In this document: piece by piece, positions 35,538 to 44,788 of the stretch
Layout: each line of letters begins with the position of its first letter
How positions within the stretch are numbered: the first letter of the stretch is position 1
Assembly (NCBI RefSeq): GCF_042926695.1
Contig: NZ_CP170642.1
Coordinates: 310,001-374,000, forward strand
Source of the DNA: Lonepinella koalarum
Lineage (GTDB): Bacteria > Pseudomonadota > Gammaproteobacteria > Enterobacterales > Pasteurellaceae
DNA length: 64,000 nt
Direction: 5' to 3'
Program-made: the position numbers and the translations under genes
The notes under the pieces: model-generated
The model's database searches: none
Seen by the model: the letters and a program-made list of their open reading frames with translations, nothing else
What the model was told of the DNA's origin: nothing

Positions 35538-36821
35538 ATGGAAAACCTGTGTTCAGGCTTGATTAAGCAGATTCAAGCCCATAAATTATCTGCACTTTCT
35601 GCAATTACCTATTTTAAATCTGAAATGCAGCTTACTGTGGAACTATTGGCATGGCTGAAAGCACAAGAGATGTATCCGCAATTTTACTTAAATTATCGTG
35701 ATGAACCTATCACTATTGCGAGTTTAGGCAAAGTGCGCTTATTTTCTGATGAAAAGATGGCTCAACAGTTTGTACAACAGCAAGACTTGCCCCTTGTTGG
35801 TGGATTGACCTTTAGTAAACAAGCCAAATTTTGGTTGCCAAGGTTATTATTAGAAAATATCGATAATATCTTGCATGTGACGATTTACTTTGATAATGAG
35901 CAGGACTTTGTTACAGAACAGCACGCCTGTTTACAAGCCGCAAAAACTTTAGAAAAATTCACCGCACTTCAATCGGTTAAGCAAGTGGTACATAAAATCG
36001 GACAAAAGGCGAATACTGAAGTCTGGACTAACTGGATTGAACAAGGGTTGGCAGAAATTAAACAAGGGCATTTGAGTAAGGTTGTGCTAGCCAATCAAAC
36101 AGAATTTTTGTCTAACCAACCCATTGATGCAAAAGATTTTTTAGCGGAAAGTGAACAACAAAATACCGGCTGTTATCATTTTTTATTGGCAGAACAAGCA
36201 GAATGTGCTTTTGTAGGATCAACGCCTGAGCGTTTATATACCCGCCAAGGTCAGCATATGCAAACTGAAGCTTTGGCAGGTACAGCGACGATTACCGATA
36301 ATCCGCAATATAATCAACAGCAGACGGACTGGTTATTAAACGATCGCAAAAACGATCACGAAAATCGCTTAGTGGTGCAAGGCATTTGCGAGAATCTACA
36401 GCCTTATGTGAATCACATTGCAGTGTGTGATGTGGAAGTGAAACAGCTACGTCAAGTGCAACATTTACGCCGTTGTATTCAAGCGGAATTAAAAAATAAC
36501 GTAGCGGATGGGGTCTGTTTGCAAACCATTCATCCAAGTGCTGCCGTATCCGGTTTACCGCAGCAAAGTGCGGTGCAATTTTTGCAAAAAACTGAAAATT
36601 TTGACCGCAGTTGGTATGCCGGTACGTTAGGTATTATGCGAAAATTGCAAGCAGAATTTTGTGTGGCTATTCGTTCTGCTTTTATTGAACAGCAAGGCGA
36701 ACAAAGTAAAATTCGTATTTTTGCTGGTGCAGGCATTGTGGCGGGTTCGGTTCCCTTGTTAGAATGGCAAGAAATTGAACGTAAAGCATCAAGTTTATTG
36801 AGCTTATTAACCATTGAATAA
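35538..36821 (+). CDS. menF: Isochorismate synthase (menaquinone)
   Basis: Turns chorismate into isochorismate, the first step of menaquinone synthesis. The 427-residue protein has a variable N-terminal half and a C-terminal chorismate-binding half with LSKVVLANQTEF, FVGSTPERLYTRQG, MQTEALAGTA, HPSAAVSGLPQQSA, WYAGTLGIM and AGAGIVAGSVPLLEWQEIERK. menD follows 36 bases later. Being next to menD separates it from EntC-type siderophore enzymes. Uptake cores lie at about 35956 and 36563. Confidence 0.93.
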   Translation: MENLCSGLIKQIQAHKLSALSAITYFKSEMQLTVELLAWLKAQEMYPQFYLNYRDEPITIASLGKVRLFSDEKMAQQFVQQQDLPLVGGLTFSKQAKFWLPRLLLENIDNILHVTIYFDNEQDFVTEQHACLQAAKTLEKFTALQSVKQVVHKIGQKANTEVWTNWIEQGLAEIKQGHLSKVVLANQTEFLSNQPIDAKDFLAESEQQNTGCYHFLLAEQAECAFVGSTPERLYTRQGQHMQTEALAGTATITDNPQYNQQQTDWLLNDRKNDHENRLVVQGICENLQPYVNHIAVCDVEVKQLRQVQHLRRCIQAELKNNVADGVCLQTIHPSAAVSGLPQQSAVQFLQKTENFDRSWYAGTLGIMRKLQAEFCVAIRSAFIEQQGEQSKIRIFAGAGIVAGSVPLLEWQEIERKASSLLSLLTIE

Positions 36822-36857
36822 ATGCATTAGCCCAAAATATTAAAAACGGAGAGCAAT

Positions 36858-38567
36858 ATGTCAGCAGTGAGTACCTTTAACCGTTGTTGGTCGAAAGTAA
36901 TTTTAGAAAGTCTGATCCGCCAAGGTGTACAACATTTTTGTATTGCCCCCGGATCGCGTTCAACCCCTCTAACCTTAGAAGCAGTACGTTTACAAACTAA
37001 CGGTAAAGCCATTTGCCATACACATTTTGATGAACGTGGTTTAGGCTTTTTTGCTCTCGGATTGGCGAAATCAAGCCAAACACCGGTTGCGGTGATTGTG
37101 ACCTCCGGTACGGCAGCTGCCAATTTATATCCAGCCATTATTGAAGCTCGTCAAAGTGCGGTCAATTTAATTGTACTAACCGCCGATCGACCCGATGAAT
37201 TATTAGAGTGCGGTGCGAATCAAGCTATTTTACAAGCCAATATGTTTGCGCATTATCCTGTTGCAACGGTGAATTTACCGCGACCAAGTCAAGATTATGC
37301 GGCGAAATGGTTAGTTTCGACCTTGGATCAAGCCTGTTATAAACAAGCCGAACAAGCCGGAGTAGTGCATATTAATGTACCTTTTGCGGAGCCGTTGTAT
37401 GATGCTCAAGTGAGTGAAATTGATAGCCATACGTGGTTAGCACCTGTGCAACGTTGGTTGCTTCAAACGAAAACGTGGTCAGAACATCAACATGTGCAAC
37501 AAGAAGTAATAATGCATGAACATTGGGACGACTGGCGGACGAAAAAAGGCATTGTGGTAGTAGGGCAATTACCACAGAAACAAGCTATGGGCGTGAAAAA
37601 CTGGGCGGATAGCTTGGGTTGGATTTTGTTAACCGATGTTCAATCCAATGTAGAGCCGAGTTTGCCTTATGCGGATATTTGGTTAGCCAATAAAACGGTA
37701 CGAGAAAAATTATTGCATGCAGATATTGTGGTGCAATTTGGTTCACGTTTTGTGAGCAAACGGATTAACCAGTTATTAGCCAGTTTTAAGGGGGCTTTTT
37801 GGGTGGTCGAAGAAAGCATAGAACGTGTGGATCCCCATCATCATCAACAAACACGTTTCCATGCCAAAGTACATCACTGGTTACGAGCTCATCCAGCATT
37901 ACGGCAAAAATCTTGGTTGCTTGAACCCTTGGCGTTGTCTAACTTCTGCGCTGGTTTTATTGAACAACAAGTGGGCGGTGGACTAAACGAAGCATCTTTA
38001 GCACATCATATTGAACGCATTTTACCGAAAAATTGTGCATTGTTTTTAGGTAACAGTTTATTTGTACGATTAGTAGATGCGTTAGCCAAATTATCAGATA
38101 GTTATCCGGTGTATACTAACCGCGGTGCCAGTGGTATTGACGGTTTATTAGCGACAGCGGCGGGGGTGGGGATTGGTGGTCATCAACCCGTGGCAGTTGT
38201 ATTAGGTGATATGTCAGCCTTGTATGATATTAATTCATTGGCATTATTCAAAAAAGTAAGTCAGCCAACGGTGATTTTTATTATTAATAATAATGGTGGT
38301 GCCATTTTTGATATGTTGCCAGTAGAGCCAGAAGTCAAAAATGCCTTTTATCGTTTGCCACATCAAGCAGAATTTGCTCAAGCGGCTTCCATGTTTGATT
38401 TAAAATATGCACGCCCTTACACGTGGGCTGATTTAGGCTCGGTGTTAAAACAAGCTTATTCACGCAAAGAAACTACGGTGATTGAAATTAAAGTAAACCC
38501 GAGTGATGGTAGTAATATTTATAAACGCCTGATTGAACAAATTAGTTATGCAGTGATAGGCGCTTAA
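36858..38567 (+). CDS. menD: SEPHCHC synthase (menaquinone)
   Basis: A thiamine-diphosphate enzyme that joins isochorismate and 2-oxoglutarate to give SEPHCHC. The 569-residue length fits. The N-terminal CIAPGSRSTPLTLEA, HFDERGLGFFALG with the ThDP glutamate, TSGTAAANLYPAIIEA, TADRPDELLECGANQAI and the C-terminal ThDP/Mg region GDMSALYDINSL and NNNGGAIFDMLP are all present. A ribosome site (GGAGAGCAAT) precedes the ATG. Its product would go to MenH, coded 24 kb downstream. Uptake cores are embedded near 37151. Confidence 0.96.
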   Translation: MSAVSTFNRCWSKVILESLIRQGVQHFCIAPGSRSTPLTLEAVRLQTNGKAICHTHFDERGLGFFALGLAKSSQTPVAVIVTSGTAAANLYPAIIEARQSAVNLIVLTADRPDELLECGANQAILQANMFAHYPVATVNLPRPSQDYAAKWLVSTLDQACYKQAEQAGVVHINVPFAEPLYDAQVSEIDSHTWLAPVQRWLLQTKTWSEHQHVQQEVIMHEHWDDWRTKKGIVVVGQLPQKQAMGVKNWADSLGWILLTDVQSNVEPSLPYADIWLANKTVREKLLHADIVVQFGSRFVSKRINQLLASFKGAFWVVEESIERVDPHHHQQTRFHAKVHHWLRAHPALRQKSWLLEPLALSNFCAGFIEQQVGGGLNEASLAHHIERILPKNCALFLGNSLFVRLVDALAKLSDSYPVYTNRGASGIDGLLATAAGVGIGGHQPVAVVLGDMSALYDINSLALFKKVSQPTVIFIINNNGGAIFDMLPVEPEVKNAFYRLPHQAEFAQAASMFDLKYARPYTWADLGSVLKQAYSRKETTVIEIKVNPSDGSNIYKRLIEQISYAVIGA

Positions 38568-38578
38568 ATGGTTTTGAA

Positions 38579-38611
38579 TAAGAAAGGTGAAATATTTTCA
38601 CCTTTTCTTAT
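38579..38611. terminator. Bidirectional terminator between menD and lexA
   Basis: A hairpin with arms ATAAGAAAGGTGAAA and TTTCACCTTTTCTTAT (one bulged base) around a short A/T loop, just after menD and before the end of the convergent lexA. Confidence 0.75.
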
Positions 38612-38644
38612 CGAGAGAAGTTATGTAGCATTATGCTTATTTAC

Positions 38645-39283
38645 TTACATCCAAGCATTATTGCGAATAATACCGACGGCAATGCCTTCTACTTCAAATT
38701 GTTCTTGTTCCCGTAAATTGACAACAATCGGTTCGAATTCTTCATTTTCTGGGTGTAAATAAATGACATCACCTTTACGTTCCAAACGTTTAACTGTCAC
38801 TTCGTCTTCAATGCGAGCTACGATGACTTGACCATTCCGTACATCTTTAGTGCTGTGTACGGCTAATAGGTCGCCATCTAAGATACCGATATCTTTCATG
38901 GATTGCCCGCTCACTTTGAGTAAAAAGTCCGCTTGTGGTTTGAACATCTCAGGATCTACTTTGTAAGTACCTTCAATATGTTGTTCTGCTAAAATTGGTT
39001 CACCGGCAGCGACACGACCGATTAATGGTAAACCTTCTATTTCGTCTTCATCATTAGACGAAAGCAGTAAACGAATACCACGGGACATTCCCGGCACCAT
39101 TTCAATTGCCCCTTTACGAGCTAAGGCTTTCAAATGTTCTTCGGCGGCATTAGGCGATTTAAAGCCTAATTCTCTTGAAATTTCTGCACGGGTTGGTGGT
39201 ACGCCAGCAGTTTCAAGGTGATGCTTTAAGAAGTCGTAGACTTCCTGTTGGCGAATGGTTAAATTTTTGCTTAAAGTTCTCAT
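38645..39283 (-). CDS. lexA: LexA repressor
   Basis: The SOS repressor, cleaved when RecA is active. The 212 residues have an N-terminal winged helix (TIRQQEVYDFLKHHLETAG, PTRAEISRELGFKSPNAAEEHL split at the loop), the Ala-Gly cleavage site in GRVAAGEPILAE, the catalytic serine in SGQSMKDIGILDGD and the catalytic lysine region in EVTVKRLERKGD. It is about 3-10 residues longer than relatives, through a few extra residues near the N-terminus and in the linker (SSNDEDEIEGLPLIG). Degenerate LexA boxes lie upstream, as expected for self-control. It is divergent from pflA. Confidence 0.96.
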   Translation of the reverse strand: MRTLSKNLTIRQQEVYDFLKHHLETAGVPPTRAEISRELGFKSPNAAEEHLKALARKGAIEMVPGMSRGIRLLLSSNDEDEIEGLPLIGRVAAGEPILAEQHIEGTYKVDPEMFKPQADFLLKVSGQSMKDIGILDGDLLAVHSTKDVRNGQVIVARIEDEVTVKRLERKGDVIYLHPENEEFEPIVVNLREQEQFEVEGIAVGIIRNNAWM

Positions 39284-39302
39284 AACGTTCCCTTTCCTTT
39301 TT

Positions 39303-39338
39303 ATGTTATTTCGTACAGTTTAAGTGAAATTATATACA
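39303..39338 (-). promoter_or_regulatory. Two degenerate LexA boxes upstream of lexA
   Basis: On the minus strand, CTGT-N8-ACAT (39318-39303) differs from the CTGT-N8-ACAG consensus by one base. A second, CTGT-N8-TCAC (39338-39323), keeps one half site, and its inner bases read ATATAATT as in many SOS boxes. They lie 20-55 bases before the lexA start. Confidence 0.5.
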
Positions 39339-39479
39339 GACTGAGATAAATTGCAATAGAAAAGTTTGTTTTTTCTCACGAGAGCAAGTAAATGAACGTA
39401 ATATCGCAAATTTTTCTGAAAAGCACTTAAAATTTTGTTACAATTTCTCAAATATTTTTGATTATCTAAGGAAGTTTTA

Positions 39480-40220
39480 ATGTCTGTATTAGGACGTATT
39501 CACTCGTTTGAGTCTTGTGGCACGGTGGATGGACCGGGGATTCGTTTTATTTTGTTTATGCAAGGCTGTTTGATGCGTTGTAAGTATTGCCATAACCGTG
39601 ATACTTGGGACTTGGATGGCGGTCGTGAGATCACGGTTGAAGAATTAATGAAAGAGGTGGTGAGCTATAAACATTTTATGAACGCTACGGGGGGCGGTGT
39701 GACAGCATCGGGCGGGGAAGCTATTTTACAAGCAGAATTTGTGCGTGATTGGTTCCGTGCTTGTAAAGCAGAAAGCATTAATACCTGCTTAGATACTAAC
39801 GGTTTTGTACGTGCTTATACGCCAGTGATTGATGAATTATTAGATGTTACTGATTTAGTTTTATTGGATTTAAAACAGCTTAACGATAAAATTCACCAAA
39901 ATTTGATTGGCGTACCGAATAAACGTACCCTTGAATTTGCTAAATATTTACAAAAACGCAATATTCCCACTTGGGTACGTTATGTGGTGGTGCCGGGCTA
40001 TACAGATGCGGATGAAGACGTGCATTTGTTAGGACAATTTATTGAAGGCATGACGAACATTGAAAAAGTGGAATTATTACCATACCACCGTCTTGGAGCA
40101 CATAAATGGAAAACCTTAGGGGTGGAATATGAGCTAGAAGATGTGTTACCACCGACGAAAGAAAGCCTCGGGCATATTCAGCAAATTTTAGAAGGATATG
40201 GACATATTGTGAAGTTTTAA
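39480..40220 (+). CDS. pflA: Pyruvate formate-lyase activating enzyme
   Basis: A radical-SAM enzyme that makes the glycyl radical on pyruvate formate-lyase in anaerobic growth. The 246 residues carry FESCGTVDGPGIRFILFMQGC split as FESCGTVDGPGIRF and FMQGCLMRCKYCHNRD, with the iron-sulfur cysteines in CxxxCxxC, and the SAM-binding GGGVTASGGEA. pflB is not adjacent here, though the two are commonly neighbours. AAGGAAG precedes the ATG. The upstream region has no clear FNR box. Confidence 0.95.
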   Translation: MSVLGRIHSFESCGTVDGPGIRFILFMQGCLMRCKYCHNRDTWDLDGGREITVEELMKEVVSYKHFMNATGGGVTASGGEAILQAEFVRDWFRACKAESINTCLDTNGFVRAYTPVIDELLDVTDLVLLDLKQLNDKIHQNLIGVPNKRTLEFAKYLQKRNIPTWVRYVVVPGYTDADEDVHLLGQFIEGMTNIEKVELLPYHRLGAHKWKTLGVEYELEDVLPPTKESLGHIQQILEGYGHIVKF

Positions 40221-40221
40221 T

Positions 40222-40254
40222 AAAATACCGAGTTTTAATAATACTCGGTATTTT
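40222..40254. terminator. Bidirectional terminator between pflA and cysN
   Basis: A perfect 12-bp stem AAAATACCGAGT (40222-40233) / ACTCGGTATTTT (40243-40254) with a 9-base loop, giving a T run on both strands. Confidence 0.9.
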
Positions 40255-40263
40255 CATATGACA

Positions 40264-41553
40264 CTAGAGAATCATGCCAGCAGCTATTGTGTGATAGGTT
40301 GCTTCATCAATTAAAATAAAAGAGCCCGTAGCGGGGTTTCTTGCATAAGTAGTCGCGGTAATGGGTTTTTGTAATTTAATTTGTACTTCACCAATATCAT
40401 TGAGGATGAATTGTTCTGATTCATGGGACTTACTTAATGTTTTCACATCTAACACATGATCGATCTGACTAACTTTGGCAAACACGGTTTGCGTACTGTG
40501 TTTTAATAAATATTTCCGTGCCAGATTTAATGGACGTTGATCAAACCAGCAAAGGGTTGCTGTTAGTGCTTGGGTGGATTGAGTTGTTGAATTTTCCGCC
40601 ACAAAACTATCCCCACGAGAAATATCAATATCATCGGCTAAACGAATTGTCACCTGTTCACCAGCAAAAGCTTGTTGTACAATGCCATTTGGGCTAATAA
40701 TCTCGACCACTTGAGAAATATAACCATTTGGTTCAATACGTACTTTGTCACCGGTTTTGATTGAACCGGCTTCAATACGTCCTTGATAACCACGGAAATC
40801 ATCGGCTTTATCTTGATCTAACCGACTGACCAATTGGACTGGAAAATGGAAGTCTTGTGGTTGAGTGGAAAGATTTTCATTGCTAGGTAAATTTTCTAAA
40901 ATGGTTAATAAGGCTTCACCTTGATACCATGGTGTGCGCTCGCTTTTATGGACGATATTATCCCCTTGTAACGCAGATACTGGTACAAACTGTACATTAT
41001 TAATCGCAAGTTGATTGGCTAGTTTATGGTAAGCCATGACAATCGCATTAAATTTGTGTTGATCAAAATCAAGCAAATCCATTTTATTGACGGCGACCAA
41101 AATATGGGGTGTACCCAGATGTTTTAAAATGGCAGAATGACGTTTTGTTTGGGGTAATAATTGTAATTCTGCTTGAGCAAAATCAAGTTGGGTGGCATCA
41201 ATTAAGATAACTGCTGCTGCGGCTGTGGATGCACCCGTCACCATATTGCGGGTATATTGTTCATGTCCCGGTGTGTCAGCAATAATAAATTTGCGTTTTG
41301 CTGTGGAAAAATAGCGATACGCCACATCAATAGTGATACCTTGTTCACGTTCGGCTTCTAATCCATCGGTAAGAATCGAAAAATCAATTACTTCACCATT
41401 ATTTTTGGATTTATCTAGGCTTAATAATTGGTCACTTAATAGGGCTTTACTATCATATAATAATCGACCGATCAGGGTACTTTTGCCATCATCTACACTG
41501 CCAGCAGTGATAAAACGCAGTGGAGCATATTGATTAATAGTGGTTTGGGTCAT
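40264..41553 (-). CDS. cysN: Sulfate adenylyltransferase subunit 1 (GTPase)
   Basis: The GTPase subunit that drives ATP sulfurylase (sulfate plus ATP to APS). I start it at MTQTTINQYAPLRFITAG (429 residues); the open frame reaches back to 41790 but that part overlaps cysD and has no family match. GTP motifs: GSVDDGKSTLIGRLL (G1), DTPGHEQYTRNM (G3), NKMDLLDF (G4). There is no APS kinase (CysC) domain at the C-terminus. cysD lies 31 bases upstream. Last gene of the cysH-cysD-cysN unit, ended by a strong hairpin. Confidence 0.95.
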   Translation of the reverse strand: MTQTTINQYAPLRFITAGSVDDGKSTLIGRLLYDSKALLSDQLLSLDKSKNNGEVIDFSILTDGLEAEREQGITIDVAYRYFSTAKRKFIIADTPGHEQYTRNMVTGASTAAAAVILIDATQLDFAQAELQLLPQTKRHSAILKHLGTPHILVAVNKMDLLDFDQHKFNAIVMAYHKLANQLAINNVQFVPVSALQGDNIVHKSERTPWYQGEALLTILENLPSNENLSTQPQDFHFPVQLVSRLDQDKADDFRGYQGRIEAGSIKTGDKVRIEPNGYISQVVEIISPNGIVQQAFAGEQVTIRLADDIDISRGDSFVAENSTTQSTQALTATLCWFDQRPLNLARKYLLKHSTQTVFAKVSQIDHVLDVKTLSKSHESEQFILNDIGEVQIKLQKPITATTYARNPATGSFILIDEATYHTIAAGMIL

Positions 41554-41584
41554 ATTCTGTCTTCCTTTTTTGGGTAAAGTGCGG

Positions 41585-42505
41585 TTAAAAATAACCTTGT
41601 TTTTTACGTTGTTCCATGGCAGCTTCGCTAGTGCGATCGTCCATTCGTGTGGCAGAACGTTCGGAAATTTCCGCGACAGCGGTTTCTTTAATAATCTCAC
41701 TTGGTGTACTCGCCGTACTGGCAACAGGGCAAGTACAGCTAATATCACCGACGGTTCTAAAGCGTACAGAACGCCATTCACTTTGTTCATTAGGTCGTTT
41801 GGGCGTTAATGGCGTGACCGGCACGAGTAAACCGTGACGTTCTACCACTTCACGTTGATGAGCATAGTAAATCGGTGGTAGTTCAAGTTTTTCTCGTTCG
41901 ATATATTGCCAAATATCTAATTCCGTCCAGTTAGAAATTGGGAACACTCGCATATTCTCACCTTTGTGTAATTTTGCGTTATACAGTGACCAAAGCTCTG
42001 GGCGTTGTGCTTTGGGATCCCATTGTCCAAATTCATCACGGAAAGAAAAAATGCGTTCTTTGGCACGGGCTTTTTCTTCATCCCGTCTGGCACCTCCCAT
42101 TAACGCATCAAAACCATTGGCTTCAATGGTTTCTAACAGTGTTACGGCTTGTGCAGCATTGCGAGAGTCGGTTTCTTTGCGTAATACTACCGTACCTTTG
42201 GCAATTGATTCTTCCACATGTCCCACAACCAAACGAGCATTGAGTTTTTTCACTTGCTCATCACGAAATTGAATGACTTCAGGATAATTATGCCCCGTGT
42301 CAATATGCACCAAAGGAAAAGGCAACACCAATTCACGCCCTTCCAGTTGGAATGCTTTGCGAGCTAATGCTAATAAAACTACTGAGTCTTTTCCCCCTGA
42401 AAACAACAGAGCCGGATGGCTACATTCTGCCACCACTTCACGAATAATATAAATCGATTCCGCTTCCAGCCAATCTAAATGCCCGTTTTCAATTTGTTGT
42501 GTCAT
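41585..42505 (-). CDS. cysD: Sulfate adenylyltransferase subunit 2
   Basis: The catalytic ATP-pyrophosphatase subunit of ATP sulfurylase. The 306 residues carry the PP-loop SGGKDSVVLLALARKAF, PFPLVHIDTGHNYPEVI, the GGARRDEEKARAKERIFS segment, and the C-terminal SERSATRMDDRTSEAAMEQRKKQGYF split as SERSATRMDDRTSE and AAMEQRKKQGYF, all typical of CysD. cysH lies 24 bases upstream and cysN follows. Confidence 0.96.
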   Translation of the reverse strand: MTQQIENGHLDWLEAESIYIIREVVAECSHPALLFSGGKDSVVLLALARKAFQLEGRELVLPFPLVHIDTGHNYPEVIQFRDEQVKKLNARLVVGHVEESIAKGTVVLRKETDSRNAAQAVTLLETIEANGFDALMGGARRDEEKARAKERIFSFRDEFGQWDPKAQRPELWSLYNAKLHKGENMRVFPISNWTELDIWQYIEREKLELPPIYYAHQREVVERHGLLVPVTPLTPKRPNEQSEWRSVRFRTVGDISCTCPVASTASTPSEIIKETAVAEISERSATRMDDRTSEAAMEQRKKQGYF

Positions 42506-42529
42506 AAGTTTTCCTTTTATTTAATGCTA

Positions 42530-43264
42530 TTATTTATGCAAGCCACATTCTTTACTGTCTTTATTTTCCCACCACCAGCGACCGGCCCGAATATCTTCAC
42601 CTACCTTCACCGCTTTCGTGCAAGGCTCGCAACCAATACTTGGATAACCCTGTTGGTACAAGCGATTGTAGGGAATATCATATTTCAAAATATACGCCCA
42701 AACGTCCAATTCTGACCAATCAAAAATCGGATTATATTTATCAATCCCGCGACTTTCATCTTGTTCATGAAACGGTAATTCGGTACGTGTCACTGATTGT
42801 TCACGACGTTGCCCGGTTAGCCAACAATCCGCATCTTGCAACGCTCGATTTAAGGGCTCAATTTTGCGAATAAAACAACATTCACGGCGTAATTCCACAC
42901 TTTCATAAAAAGCATAGCGTCCCTTTTGCTCATCATAAGCAAGGGCTTTTTCAGAGTTTGGTGTGTACAGTTGAAAATCAAGATCAGGATAATTGGTTTT
43001 TACCATATCCACTAATTCAAGGGTTTCTGGATTTAATCGCCCAGTTTCAAGGGTAAATACCACAATTTTGGCCTTGCTTTTGGCAATCACATCGGTAATA
43101 ACCATATCTTCCACCGCAAGGCTACTGGCAAATTTGGCATTTTGTTGATGCTGCGCAATTTGCGCAATACGTTGAAAAAGTGCGGTTTCTTTTTCTGTAA
43201 TTTTGGCAAAATCTCGCGCATCTAAGCGTGGAATTTTCCATAGATCAGGTTTTAAAAAAGACAT
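42530..43264 (-). CDS. cysH: Assimilatory APS reductase (iron-sulfur type CysH)
   Basis: Reduces activated sulfate to sulfite with thioredoxin. The 244 residues have the two cysteine motifs of 4Fe-4S APS reductases: RRECCFIRKIEPLNRAL (CC with the following RKxxPL) and GYPSIGCEPCTKAV (CxxC), plus the catalytic C-terminal KECGLH. PAPS reductases such as E. coli CysH keep only the last cysteine, so this enzyme most likely uses APS directly. That agrees with the lack of cysC or a CysC domain here. First gene of the cysH-cysD-cysN unit. A GGGGA ribosome site precedes the ATG. An uptake core lies at about 43178. Confidence 0.9.
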   Translation of the reverse strand: MSFLKPDLWKIPRLDARDFAKITEKETALFQRIAQIAQHQQNAKFASSLAVEDMVITDVIAKSKAKIVVFTLETGRLNPETLELVDMVKTNYPDLDFQLYTPNSEKALAYDEQKGRYAFYESVELRRECCFIRKIEPLNRALQDADCWLTGQRREQSVTRTELPFHEQDESRGIDKYNPIFDWSELDVWAYILKYDIPYNRLYQQGYPSIGCEPCTKAVKVGEDIRAGRWWWENKDSKECGLHK

Positions 43265-43589
43265 ATTTCCCCACTAAAATAAAAAAATAAATTAAACCAG
43301 AGCAGACAGATGCCCTTAATAATTACGGGGTATTTTAAAAATAACCTGCACAGTTTTAAAATAATAAATACGCATAGGTTATTTCTTTTTAGAATAAAAA
43401 ATAAATATATTATTAATATAAATACTCTGTTTTTCATCTTATTCCAAAAAGAAATAAAATAAAATTTTTAATTCTTTTGCAAAAACAAAATTTCTCGTTA
43501 CATTCTCAACTACGCTAAATTTGTAGCGAAATATAATCCAAGGAACTATTTTTTTTAATCTTTACAACTTTACCCTGAGGGAGAACATT
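43265..43589. promoter_or_regulatory. 325-base divergent control region between cysH and sbp
   Basis: Very AT-rich. On the sbp side: TATAAT at 43532-43537 with no good -35, an inverted repeat CGCTA-N6-TAGCG at 43513-43528 just before it, and a strong GAGGGAGAA ribosome site. On the cysH side: a 9-bp inverted repeat AAATAACCT (43339-43347) / AGGTTATTT (43376-43384). Activator-dependent promoters under CysB would fit; I cannot identify a CysB box with confidence. Short open frames in this region have no recognisable features. Confidence 0.5.
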
Positions 43590-44597
43590 ATGAAATTTGC
43601 TAAAAAATTATTAACCGCAACCGTATTAGCTACCTTAGTGAGTTCTGCTTATGCAAAAGACTTACTTAATGTATCTTATGATCCAACTCGTGAACTATAT
43701 AAAGAATACAATACGTTATTTGAACAGCACTGGGAAAAAGAAACGGGAGAGAAAATTACTATTAAAGCTTCTCACGGTGGTTCAAGTAAACAAGCTCGTT
43801 CTGTGATTGATGGTCTGCAAGCTGATGTCGTCACGTTGGCCATGTCAGGGGATATTGATGCTTTAAACAGTAATCAACAATTACTTGATCCAAAATGGCA
43901 AGAACGTTTGGCACACAACAGTACGCCTTATACATCGACTATCGTATTCTTGGTACGTAAAGGCAATCCGAAAAATATCAAAGATTGGGATGATTTAACC
44001 AAAGATGACAAATTAGAAGTGATTACTCCGAATCCGAAAACATCAGGTGGTGCACGTTGGAACTTCTTGGCTGCTTGGGCGTTTGCTAAAGAAAAATACG
44101 GTTCAGATGAAAAAGCATTGGATTTTGTCACCCAAATATACAAGCAAACGCCAGTGTTAGATACTGGAGCGCGTGGTGCGACAATGACTTTCGTACAACG
44201 TAAAAAAGGTGATGTATTGCTGGCATGGGAAAACGAAGCCTATTTAGCCTTAAATGAAGAAGGCGGCGACCAACTTGAAATCGTGACTCCAAGCATTTCT
44301 ATTGTGGCAGAGCCACCTGTTGCCGTAGTAGATTCCGTGGTAGATAAAAAAGGTACTCGCAAAGAAGCGGAAGCCTATTTGAAATACCTGTATAGCGATG
44401 ACGCACAACGTGTGATAGCTAAAAACTACTATCGACCAACCAACCCTGAAATCTTAAAAGAATTTAGCAGCACCTTTGCGGATGTGAAATTATTCTATCT
44501 CAAGGATGTGTTTGGTGCAGGTTGGGACGTGGTTCAACCGAAATATTTTGATGACGGTGGTGTCTTTGACAAGATTTTAGAGAAGATTCACCAGTAG
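43590..44597 (+). CDS. sbp: Periplasmic sulfate-binding protein
   Basis: The solute-binding protein of the sulfate/thiosulfate ABC transporter. The 335 residues start with a signal peptide (MKFAKKLLTATVLATLVSSA then YA before KDLLNVSYDPTRE, cleavage about residue 22). Family stretches are YDPTRELYKEYN, SHGGSSKQARSVIDGLQADV split in two by the ligand loop, and NPKTSGGARWNFLAAWA. Sbp and CysP cannot be told apart with confidence by eye. It heads the sbp-cysT-cysW-cysA unit, divergent from cysH. Confidence 0.93.
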   Translation: MKFAKKLLTATVLATLVSSAYAKDLLNVSYDPTRELYKEYNTLFEQHWEKETGEKITIKASHGGSSKQARSVIDGLQADVVTLAMSGDIDALNSNQQLLDPKWQERLAHNSTPYTSTIVFLVRKGNPKNIKDWDDLTKDDKLEVITPNPKTSGGARWNFLAAWAFAKEKYGSDEKALDFVTQIYKQTPVLDTGARGATMTFVQRKKGDVLLAWENEAYLALNEEGGDQLEIVTPSISIVAEPPVAVVDSVVDKKGTRKEAEAYLKYLYSDDAQRVIAKNYYRPTNPEILKEFSSTFADVKLFYLKDVFGAGWDVVQPKYFDDGGVFDKILEKIHQ

Positions 44598-44788
44598 TTT
44601 TTTTATATAGGTTATGAATATAGCTAAGTTATTTATATGTAAAGGAAGATCTATGTATCTTTGTGCTGATTAACAGAGTGTAATTGGGGGAGGACGTGTG
44701 TTCTCCGTTACGAATATCACCAAATTTTGCATATTTTAACATTAGCTATATTCTTTCTTTGAGTATTCCATTATTATCGGAAATTTTT

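Noticed and set aside
40264..41790. Longer cysN starting at 41790
   Set aside because: The extra 79 residues overlap cysD in another frame and do not look like the EF-Tu-like N-terminus; MTQTTINQYAP is the better start.
42530..43264. Calling CysH a PAPS reductase
   Set aside because: The CC and CxxC iron-sulfur motifs and the lack of cysC favour the APS-reductase type.
43252..43437. 61-residue minus-strand frame upstream of cysH
   Set aside because: It is AT-driven hydrophobic low-complexity sequence in the control region and overlaps the cysH start in another frame.
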